Both the position numbers and the translations under genes were made by a program. From contig JAFZTG010000133.1 in assembly GCA_017618935.1 (NCBI GenBank), positions 1 through 26,437 on the forward strand: a stretch of DNA of 26,437 nt, read 5' to 3'. Shown in pieces: positions 16,119 to 24,100 of this stretch. Within the stretch, counting starts at the first letter, position 1; each line of letters opens with the position of its first letter. Below the pieces are notes generated by a model. The model made no database searches, was not told the DNA's origin, and was given only the letters and a program-made list of their open reading frames with translations. This DNA comes from Bacteroidales bacterium. Lineage in GTDB: Bacteria; Bacteroidota; Bacteroidia; Bacteroidales; UBA1715.

Positions 16119-17477
16119 TTAATCTTCGTTGTGGGGAATATAATCGTTACTAATTAAATGAGAACGAAATGTTATCATAATCTCGTCAAATACAGGTTCT
16201 ATTACGAATTTACCAGTCTTGTCGATTACGCCCAATTTGCCATTAAGACTGACAATACAATAATTATCATGATAAAAAGCTGCTTCCTCATCAAATTGAG
16301 GTTCAATAACAAGATTACCGGTTTCGTCAATAAAACCCCATTTCCTGTCAACTCTTACTGCTGCCAAACCATTATGAAAACTCATTACTTTGTCAAACCG
16401 AGGTTCAATGACGAAATTTCCTGTTTTGTCAATAAACCCCCATTTCCCATCAATCATTGCAGCTGCGAAACCATTCGAAAAATCCAAGACATAGTCAAAC
16501 CGAGGTTCAATGACAAAATTCCATGTTGTGTCAATATACCCCCATTTGCCGCCACTAATGTCACGTCTTTCTATTTCTACTACCGCCAGACCTTCGAAAA
16601 AATGTCTTGCATGAAGAAATTGTGGTTTAATCATTTCCCTTCCATATTGATTGAGATAACCATACCGACCATTGTCGTCCATAACTATAAAATATCCCCC
16701 ATCATTCGTCCACAATATATTTTCGTATTCGTCTGGTTCAACTACAAATGTCCCTGTTTTATCTATTATTCCCTCCGCTGCATCGCCATACTTATGATAA
16801 CGACTTGTATCAATGATTACTGACACAACTCCCACATCATATTTTGAAAAATTTTCAGCATCGAAAAATAATGGTTCTACAATATATTTGCCCGTTGTGT
16901 CTATGTATCCCCATGCGCCATTTAATTGTACACATGCAACACCCCCTTGGGAAAAATCACCTATATAGTCAAATTGTGGTTCCACAACTATTTTTCCTGT
17001 CCTGTCAATAACTCCTACTTTAGACGACCAAAAATTCCCAATTTCTATTCTGGCAAAACCATTTGAAAAATCCCTTATAATGTCCCATTGTGGTTCTACA
17101 ATAAATTTACCAGTTGTGTCAATTATACCATACTTTTTGTTTATTTCAACAATAGCAAGACCATTTTCACATTTTACAGCTCTTTGCCTACTACATATTT
17201 TGATTTTACCAGTTGAATCAATAGAGAGGTTTTCATGTATTAGGTCTCTGGATTCATATACAGACTGTGGTTTTGTAAGATATGTTTTGTTGACAGGGTC
17301 TATAATACCCCATTTATATAACGTGAAAACCTCTGTAATACCCACTTTATGGTCTTCTATTCCAACCAAAAAAATCACGCTGTCGCCTGACGAGGTGTCG
17401 TTTTGTACGGTTTGTGCCGTTCCCGCATACGAGAGGAGCAGAAGAAGAAAGGGTACTATGGAACGAAGAAGAAACAT
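16119..17477 (-). CDS. Secreted WG-repeat protein
   Basis: The protein has 452 residues with a signal peptide (about 1-21, cleaved near GTAQ). About ten WG repeats follow at roughly 35-45 residue spacing. Each reads like (K/R)WGxIDxTGxxVIEPxFD, with starts near 55, 115, 153, 189, 235, 271, 311, 345, 379 and 414. The most similar units are the last four. WG-repeat proteins are common in Bacteroidota, and their molecular role is largely unknown, with extracellular or periplasmic binding proposed. It is third in a minus-strand operon, 6 bases after the paralogue at 17484. Part of the repeat array has a 102-bp DNA-level period, so it is prone to unit gain and loss. Confidence 0.88.
   Translation of the reverse strand: MFLLRSIVPFLLLLLSYAGTAQTVQNDTSSGDSVIFLVGIEDHKVGITEVFTLYKWGIIDPVNKTYLTKPQSVYESRDLIHENLSIDSTGKIKICSRQRAVKCENGLAIVEINKKYGIIDTTGKFIVEPQWDIIRDFSNGFARIEIGNFWSSKVGVIDRTGKIVVEPQFDYIGDFSQGGVACVQLNGAWGYIDTTGKYIVEPLFFDAENFSKYDVGVVSVIIDTSRYHKYGDAAEGIIDKTGTFVVEPDEYENILWTNDGGYFIVMDDNGRYGYLNQYGREMIKPQFLHARHFFEGLAVVEIERRDISGGKWGYIDTTWNFVIEPRFDYVLDFSNGFAAAMIDGKWGFIDKTGNFVIEPRFDKVMSFHNGLAAVRVDRKWGFIDETGNLVIEPQFDEEAAFYHDNYCIVSLNGKLGVIDKTGKFVIEPVFDEIMITFRSHLISNDYIPHNED
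16392..16595. repeat. 102-bp tandem similarity within WG repeats
   Basis: The bases from 16392 and from 16494 both begin GTCAAACCGAGGTTCAATGAC and stay similar for about one 34-codon WG unit. This is the DNA-level trace of recent unit duplication inside the WG gene. Confidence 0.6.
17376..17465. repeat. Leader duplication, copy 2 (start of the WG-repeat gene)
   Basis: This is the partner of 16010-16099 (88 of 90 identical). Here the block is in its natural place, followed by the intact ATG of the WG gene at 17477. Confidence 0.88.
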
Positions 17478-17483
17478 TTTGTT

Positions 17484-18896
17484 CTAATCACAATAACATT
17501 CAATACCATCACCTGTACTATCATACCAGACGATTTTATCTTTGAGAGGAATAAACGTAGCGTCAAAAAACAAATATTCGTTGTTGCAGCGAGGAAAATT
17601 GACTACCTCGCGATAGCCACTTTCACAACATCGGAGATAATATCCTGTTTCGTAGTACAATATCTCGGAGATTGTCTTTTTGGAGTTGATTTCCCAATGA
17701 GTATCAAGACGGATGTTATTGTAACAACATTCACTAGCAAAACAAGGGCTGAAAGATTGTGAAGAAGAATATTCGGTCTTTTTTCTTATTTGTTGCAAAC
17801 TGTCATATTCGTATGTCAGTTTACGTATAAGATAATCTGTTTTTTTTGCGACACATGCAAATTTATTGGTATAGAATCGTTCTTCTATAATTGCCCCCGA
17901 GGAATCATAGACATACTCTTCTTTTAATGTTTGTATTTTGTATCTGTCTTTATAGGAATATTCTTTATTTCCGTCACGACACCTTTTGAACTCGCCAAAA
18001 AAACTATCGGGTATGACATAAACTTTCAACAGATTTCCTTCTGGCGAGTAAATCCTCCGTTCGTTTAATAAATATCGGTGTTCCTCTGCATTCCATAGAT
18101 AGAATTGCTTTTCTTCAATAGTTCCGTCATCGTGGTAATAGTATTTTGTGTTGCCGTACGTTGATTTTGTCATAGATAACCTACCATCGTCATGGTAATA
18201 GTATTTTGTTTTGTCGTACGTTGATTTTGTCATAGATAATCTACCATCGTCGTAATAGTATTTTATTCTTGTTCCTTTTTTCCAATCATTGTTCTTTAAA
18301 CGATACGATTGTTTTTTCGTCAATAACGTGTCGTTTTTATAATAATATACCGTTTTTCGCTTGTTTTCATATATCTCGGATATCAATCCATTAGGATTAT
18401 ACACTATAGAGTCATAGACATCTTTAGATTCTTTTTTACTGAGAAAAATGTCTGTTTTCCTTTTTATGTTGCCACGATATGCCTTGAAATTTCTTTGTGG
18501 ATAAGTAGACCAGCCTTTATTACTTGAATCTGGATAAATCGTATCTATTCGTTTTTCTCCAATGGACTGGTTGTCTTTGTAGGTGTATGCTACAGACAAC
18601 CAATAACCGTCTTGTACAATACCATAAGGACTGGACTGTTGCTGTTTCTTAAAAAAACTTATGGAATCAATCCTATGTAATTCATCACGAAATATGGTGC
18701 AGTGTCCTCTGTGTAACCAATTCTCCATTGAATCGAGCACAAAATAATCCAATGTTGTTATCGAATCCCTTTCGTCCAGCCCCACAATCGTACGGCTCCA
18801 CGGTGTAACGAGACTATCGTACGAAACCACAGGGGCTTGCGCCGCAACTGCCAATGGCAGAAGGAGAGAAAGGAATATGGAAGTGAAGAGTTTCAT
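17484..18896 (-). CDS. Secreted YD-like repeat protein, paralogue A
   Basis: The protein has 470 residues with a signal peptide (about 1-19, LAVAAQA). Residues 22-56 (PVVSYDSLVTPWS to FVLDS) are identical in sequence to the neighbouring paralogue B. The body is Tyr/Lys-rich with hairpin-like motifs, for example YYYHDDGRLSMTKSTY repeated in tandem, YLWNAEEHRYLLNERRIYSPEG and LKEEYVYDSSGAIIEERFY. Cysteines in the C-terminal part (CFASECCYN, RCCESGY, ECYCD) could form disulphides. No enzymatic motif is seen; a surface or periplasmic structural or binding role is plausible but unproven. It follows paralogue B by 9 bases and precedes the WG gene by 6, so all are one transcript. Confidence 0.84.
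   Translation of the reverse strand: MKLFTSIFLSLLLPLAVAAQAPVVSYDSLVTPWSRTIVGLDERDSITTLDYFVLDSMENWLHRGHCTIFRDELHRIDSISFFKKQQQSSPYGIVQDGYWLSVAYTYKDNQSIGEKRIDTIYPDSSNKGWSTYPQRNFKAYRGNIKRKTDIFLSKKESKDVYDSIVYNPNGLISEIYENKRKTVYYYKNDTLLTKKQSYRLKNNDWKKGTRIKYYYDDGRLSMTKSTYDKTKYYYHDDGRLSMTKSTYGNTKYYYHDDGTIEEKQFYLWNAEEHRYLLNERRIYSPEGNLLKVYVIPDSFFGEFKRCRDGNKEYSYKDRYKIQTLKEEYVYDSSGAIIEERFYTNKFACVAKKTDYLIRKLTYEYDSLQQIRKKTEYSSSQSFSPCFASECCYNNIRLDTHWEINSKKTISEILYYETGYYLRCCESGYREVVNFPRCNNEYLFFDATFIPLKDKIVWYDSTGDGIECYCD
18121..18265. repeat. 60-bp tandem repeat, about 2.4 copies
   Basis: Bases 18121-18180 and 18181-18240 are repeats of exactly 60 bases (20 codons). They are followed by a partial third copy from 18241 that lacks three bases. 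Paralogue B lacks one of these units, so the array has expanded in this gene. Confidence 0.82.
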
Positions 18897-18905
18897 AATT
18901 TTGAA

Positions 18906-20252
18906 TTATTCAAAATAATAAAGGTATTCGGACACACAGGTACAAGATTTCAACTTTTTTTCTAATAAAAAATAATGGTTGTTGTTGTATATAAAACGAG
19001 TTCTAAAAGAAAAATGAAGATTGGGAATTTCTATCTTTTCTATATAATATTCGTTACCACAACAATCTACTTTTTTATCCATATCTTCGATGATTATTTT
19101 TTTAGGACTGATTAAATGTGAGTCGACAAGGTTCAATGTTTCGTGATAACAACAATTGAGACACCCAATATCACGATAAGATTTAAAAATATGTTTTGAT
19201 GTATAATTTCTTAAACTATCGAATTCATATGTTACTTGCCGAATAAGAAAATTAGGATTTTTCCTTGTACAAGCATAATCTGTACTGTAGAAACGTTCTT
19301 CAATTAGGTTTCCTACGGAATCATATAAATATTCCTCTTTGAGTGGCAACATTTTATATATTTCCAACTGCGATTCTTTACGACCATTATACGTATAGTT
19401 CGACTGACTTGGAATGTCAGTTGGTATCGTATATTTTTTTAATAATTTTCCATCTTGGGAATATTCCTTTCGTTCATTTAGGATAAATTGTTCTTCGTCA
19501 CTATTCCATAAATAATAATCTATTTTAGCTATAATTCCATTATTATGATATTCATACGTTGTTAGGTTAAATCGAGTCTTTTCCATCGTTAAAAGCCCCT
19601 CTGAGTAGTAAGACATCTTATCTTTCTTAAAATGTTTATTTTTTTTATAATAGTGAATTTCTTTCCATAAAACTGTGTCGTTTTTGTAGAAAGACATTGT
19701 CTTGTTGTTATTGCAATACTTTTCCGCTATTTTCCCAAATTGGTTATATACTATTGAATCGTTTGCTATTTCTAAATCCTGTTGAGTGTTTTGGTTATGC
19801 GTTGTAAAATGAATATATAAGAGAGGGTTGTTATAATCGCAAGTTTTGTCACTTGAATCGCAAAAGGTCATAACATGTTCTTCGCCGACGAATGTATGCT
19901 CGTCTTTGTATGAATACCATGTGTACAGCCAACATGTGTATTCTTTCAATTCCTCATGATAAGAACTATCCATCCATAAACAAAAATCAATGTGTTTTTT
20001 AAACATACTTAATGAATCCATTCTATGCAAAGAATCCCGAAATACGGAGCAATGCCCTTTATGCAGCCAGTTGTCCAACGAATCAAGCACAAAATAATCC
20101 AATGTCGTTATCGAATCCCTTTCGTCCAATCCCACAATTGTTCGGCTCCATGGAGTGACAAGACTGTCGTATGAAACGACAGGAACTTGTGACACACATT
20201 CAAGGGAAAGCGTGGCAAATAGTAAAAACAAGATAAAATGAATATGTTTCAT
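18906..20252 (-). CDS. Secreted YD-like repeat protein, paralogue B
   Basis: The protein has 448 residues from the ATG at 20252. A longer form starting at TTG 20312 was rejected because MKHIHFILFLLFATLS is a normal signal peptide. Residues 24-58 equal residues 22-56 of paralogue A. Full-length similarity continues, for example YLWNSDEEQFILNERKEYSQDG and LKEEYLYDSVGNLIEERFYS. It has a C-terminal Cys-rich part (CLNCCYHE, DCCGNEYY) like A. It is the first gene of the four-gene operon that runs to 15857. Function unknown. Confidence 0.84.
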   Translation of the reverse strand: MKHIHFILFLLFATLSLECVSQVPVVSYDSLVTPWSRTIVGLDERDSITTLDYFVLDSLDNWLHKGHCSVFRDSLHRMDSLSMFKKHIDFCLWMDSSYHEELKEYTCWLYTWYSYKDEHTFVGEEHVMTFCDSSDKTCDYNNPLLYIHFTTHNQNTQQDLEIANDSIVYNQFGKIAEKYCNNNKTMSFYKNDTVLWKEIHYYKKNKHFKKDKMSYYSEGLLTMEKTRFNLTTYEYHNNGIIAKIDYYLWNSDEEQFILNERKEYSQDGKLLKKYTIPTDIPSQSNYTYNGRKESQLEIYKMLPLKEEYLYDSVGNLIEERFYSTDYACTRKNPNFLIRQVTYEFDSLRNYTSKHIFKSYRDIGCLNCCYHETLNLVDSHLISPKKIIIEDMDKKVDCCGNEYYIEKIEIPNLHFSFRTRFIYNNNHYFLLEKKLKSCTCVSEYLYYFE

Positions 20253-20270
20253 TAAAAATTGTTTAGAATT

Positions 20271-20278
20271 CAAAAATA
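20271..20278 (-). promoter_or_regulatory. -7 promoter element of the secreted-protein operon
   Basis: Minus-strand TATTTTTG matches TAnnTTTG exactly, 18 bases upstream of the ATG of paralogue B. The leader would be short, and no -33 match is evident at the usual spacing. Confidence 0.36.
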
Positions 20279-20369
20279 AGATTTTTTCTTTACTTTTTGT
20301 CTTCAGCGACAAAACCGCCGTCGACTTCTATTTTTTTTATCTTGACGTTCGTGCGTTTGTATTAAATGC

Positions 20370-20377
20370 TAACTTTG
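20370..20377 (+). promoter_or_regulatory. -7 promoter element of the lysozyme-like gene
   Basis: TAACTTTG matches TAnnTTTG exactly, 22 bases before the ATG at 20400. It lies in the same spacer as the divergent operon promoter. Confidence 0.42.
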
Positions 20378-20399
20378 CCACGTTACAAATAATGCGGAT

Positions 20400-21107
20400 A
20401 TGCCAAAGGCAAAACGAAAAACGACAACTAAAAAAAAGAAGTCTGGCACAAAGAAAATAAAACGCAAGGTTAAAAGCGTGACAACCTTTGTGTGTGGTGT
20501 ACTACTCTCGTGTGTAGTCATTTTCTTTGGTTGGAAATTTCTACAAAATACCGACGACGATGACGAAGAAATCATTGTAGGCGAAACGCCCAAGGTCTGC
20601 TTACGTGTTGAAGAAAACTATGGGAAAGCAATAGATTCGTGTGCAAAAATCTTCAACCTCAATTCACGATACATAAAATCACTGGCGTGCTTGGAATGTT
20701 CGGGCAGAACCGACAGACCAAATCGCTTTGAGCGTCACGTATATAAACGGCTGAAAAACGTGCGTGACGGAAAACTTACCGATTACGAAGGCGTGACTCA
20801 AAAGATGTTACACGACGCATCCGACGATGCATTGAAGAATCTTGCCACCTCGTGGGGCCCTTTTCAGATAATGGGCTACAAATGTCTGCACTTAAACATA
20901 AACGTCGCCGACTTGCGTGGCAACGACGGTGTTTACTGGGGCGTGAAGTGGATAAATATGGAATATGGTCATTTGCTCAAAAAAGGTCGTTATCGTGACG
21001 CATTCCACTATCACAATACGGGACGCGTATATCCGGCAAACGGTAAACCAACCACCTACGACCCCAATTACGTTTCAAACGGATTGGAATACATGAAGTA
21101 TTTTTAA
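20400..21107 (+). CDS. Membrane-anchored lysozyme-like/lytic transglycosylase-like protein
   Basis: The protein has 235 residues. A Lys/Arg-rich N terminus (1-26) precedes one membrane segment (about 28-47) and an acidic linker (DDDDEE). The outer domain shows the lysozyme-fold pattern: a likely catalytic Glu in CLECSGR (Glu99), FERHVYKR with the FE pair at 110-111, SWGPFQIMGYKC (151-162) and a late HNTG (like the YNTG/AYNAG of transglycosylases). It also resembles the N-acetylmuramidase (DUF3380) family. It would cleave peptidoglycan glycan strands from the periplasmic side. It is divergent from the secreted-protein operon and convergent with the activase. Catalytic class (hydrolase or transglycosylase) is uncertain. 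Confidence 0.72.
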   Translation: MPKAKRKTTTKKKKSGTKKIKRKVKSVTTFVCGVLLSCVVIFFGWKFLQNTDDDDEEIIVGETPKVCLRVEENYGKAIDSCAKIFNLNSRYIKSLACLECSGRTDRPNRFERHVYKRLKNVRDGKLTDYEGVTQKMLHDASDDALKNLATSWGPFQIMGYKCLHLNINVADLRGNDGVYWGVKWINMEYGHLLKKGRYRDAFHYHNTGRVYPANGKPTTYDPNYVSNGLEYMKYF

Positions 21108-21131
21108 GAAACGATTTTACACCACCGTCCC

Positions 21132-24100
21132 TTACGAGATTCCAAATTCATTCTTGGCATTTTGCGCAAGGAAATGCAAACGGTTGTACACGTTCACCTC
21201 GCTCGTGTTACCATCAAAGTCAAGGAACAGCAAACTTGTCTTCGGATACAAAGTTTTGATTCGTTTCTCAATTCCTTTTGAAATGATGTGGTTTGCAATA
21301 CAGCCAAACGGTTGCAAACTGACGATGTTGTTCACGCCCTCTTGCGAGAAACTCACGATTTCGGCAGGAATAAGCCAACCTTCGCCAAACTGGTTCACCA
21401 AACTCAACACCTGCTCGGCATTTTTCGCCTCCATATCAATCGTGTGTTTCGGTCGATAGTATTTGAATTTCGAGGCAATCGCCTCAACTTTCTTTTCAAA
21501 CCTGTCGTAACGAAGACGGAGATAGTCGGCAAACAATTTCGTTCCTAAACTGGTAGTTCTAAGATTATGCTTGGTATTAACCTTTAGGTTTATAAATTCT
21601 TGCGTGAAGAAATCCATCAAATCGGGGAAACGTGGTTCTATACCTTGCGAAATAAGCCAGTCGGCAACGTGCATATTTGCATACGGATTGTATTTCAGGT
21701 AAATTTCACCCACAATGCCTATCTGTGGTCTCGGACAATTGTCCTTTGCCAAATTGTTATAGTCTTCAACTGCTCGTTTCAGCAGTTTCAGCACGCCTAC
21801 GTGGTCGTTACGCTTGGTAAGTTCTGCCGCATTTTCAAGATATGACTGTGTCAACTTTTCCGTTCCGCCCTCAACCTTTTCTCTGACGATAGTCGCATAG
21901 TGCATACGCGAAAGAACGTCGCTGAACAAAGCCACCGACAAAATCAATTTCACGACTTTTGTCCACGCAAGTTCAAAACCAGGTTGGTCGTTGTCTTGCG
22001 TTCCTCCCGTAGCAAGAGAAATAACAGGCACATTATCGATTCCACTATTCAAAATCGCCTTGCGTATAAGTGCTATGTAGTTCGACGCACGACACTGACC
22101 TCCCGTCTGCGTCATGATGACTGCCGTTTTATCGAGGTCGTATTTGCCTGATTTCAATGCTTTTATCACATCGCCAATCACAAGTGTGGCTGGGAAACAA
22201 ATTTCGTTGTTGGAATATGTAAGTCCCACATTCACCGACTCTTTGTCGGAAACGGGCAAAGTTTCCATCTCATAGCCAAGATATTCAAAAATGGCAGGAA
22301 TAAGTGGCGAAACGAACTTGGTAAAGAACGGTGCAAGAATCTTACGTTTCTTGTCCTCTTCTCTAAACGGCGGGGTCTTTTTAAGCACTCTCGAACCTGC
22401 TTCGCCCGAACGTCCGCCGCCCAAACGAATCGTTTCAATGAGCGAACGAAGACGAAGACGCATAGAGCCCGTGCTATTTATTTCATCAACACGAATGAAC
22501 GTGTACGATTTCTTTGCCTGCTCGAAAAATTCCTTGATTTCGTCGGAAAGGAAACTGTCGGGACCGCAACCGAACGAGTTCATCTGAACAAAATGAATAT
22601 CGTATTCATCGTTGTTGATTACCCATTGAGCAGCGCGCATAATTCTATTGGGATATGTCCACTGAGCCACATGAAGATAATCTTTCAGTGAAAGTCCCTG
22701 AATATTTGTGACGATTTCCTCGGTAACGACGCTTGCACCAAGTTCGGCAAGAATTTGCGACGTTTTTTGGTGTACAAGATGATCGGTGTGATATGGCCGA
22801 GCCGCCAACATAATAATAGGACGATTCTCCTGTTTTGCACGTTCCAATATACGGAACCCTTTCTTTTTATATTGCTCACGATAGCGTTTCTGCTCGCGAA
22901 GCGCTTCGTCGAACGCATTTTCGAATGTACGTGCCTTAACACCGAATTGCTTGATATACGCCCAGCAACTTTTTCGTAGAAGTTTGTCGTCACGGAATGT
23001 GATGACAGGCTTGTCAAACGGAATGTTATTACGTTTTTCGGGTGGAATTGCACTGTCGAGCACTTCGGCATAACTCGAAACGACAGGACAGTTATAACTA
23101 TTTTTTGATTCCTTGTATTCGTTTTCCTCGTAAATGGCAAGCGGATAGAAAATTCGGTCAACCCCCTTGTCAACCAAGTTGAATATATGACCGTGAGCAA
23201 TTTTCGCAGGGAAACAGATGTTGTCAGCCATAATGGTTCCTTGTCCCTTCTCGTACGTTTTTGTCGTTGATTCGTCCGACAAAACGACGTCGAGACCAGA
23301 ATGCGTGAACAACGTGTTCCAGAACGGGAAGTTCGCATACATTCCCAAAATGCGAGGAACGCCTATTTTGATGTTTTTCACATCATTCAAGGCATTCATA
23401 TCACGGTTGAACAACAAGTCATACTTAAATTCATACAAATTTTCGCCTCGTTCGGCAGTATTTCCCTTCGACGTGAAAATTTTCTCGCACTTGTTGCCCG
23501 AATAGTGAACCGCCTTGTTCGTAAACGTAAATTTCGTCACAAGACAACTGTTGGAACAACCATGGCAATTGATTTGCCGTGTCGTGTACGACAATGCTTC
23601 CTGTCGGTTGTCGTAGCCGATGAAAATTGACGGACATTGTTCGTTATTGTAACGAGTCTGTGCATAATATGCGGCACCCAAAGCACCCATCAGTTCTGGC
23701 TTGTTGGAACTGTAGATGGTCTTTCCCGTCAGTTTTTCCATAGCCCTGAAAATCGACGGATTCTTGAACGTGCCACCTTGCACGAGAATTTTCTCGCCAA
23801 GAACGTTCATATTCTTGATTTGCAAGACTTTGAACAAAGCATTCTTTATGACGGAATATGCAAGTCCAGCCGCGATTTCCGACGTTTCGGCACCTTCGCG
23901 GAGAGCCTGTTTCACCTGCGAGTTCATAAACACCGTACAGCGAGAGCCCAAATCGCAAGGCTTCGGAGCCGTACATGCCAGTTTACCGAACGATTCGGCG
24001 GTATGATTCAGCGTTTGTGCGAAATTCTGAATGAACGAGCCACATCCCGACGAGCATGCCTCGTTGATTTCCACATTCTGAATCTTGCCATTTTTTATAA

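Noticed and set aside
16158..16823. 221-codon plus-strand frame opposite the WG-repeat gene
   Set aside because: Its apparent repeats are simply the WG repeats read on the other strand.
16300..17100. CRISPR-like regular repeats
   Set aside because: The periodicity of about 102 bases is coding (WG units) with diverged repeats and no unique spacers or cas genes.
14783..20252. RHS/YD-repeat toxin system
   Set aside because: The YD-like motifs are short and irregular. There is no RHS core, no C-terminal toxin domain and no immunity gene.
20253..20312. 21-residue N-terminal extension of paralogue B from TTG 20312
   Set aside because: The ATG at 20252 gives a normal signal peptide; the extension overlaps the likely promoter.
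22685..23338. 217-codon frame within the activase
   Set aside because: Same strand but another frame; composition is typical of an out-of-frame shadow (Arg/Ser/Thr-rich) and there is no start context.
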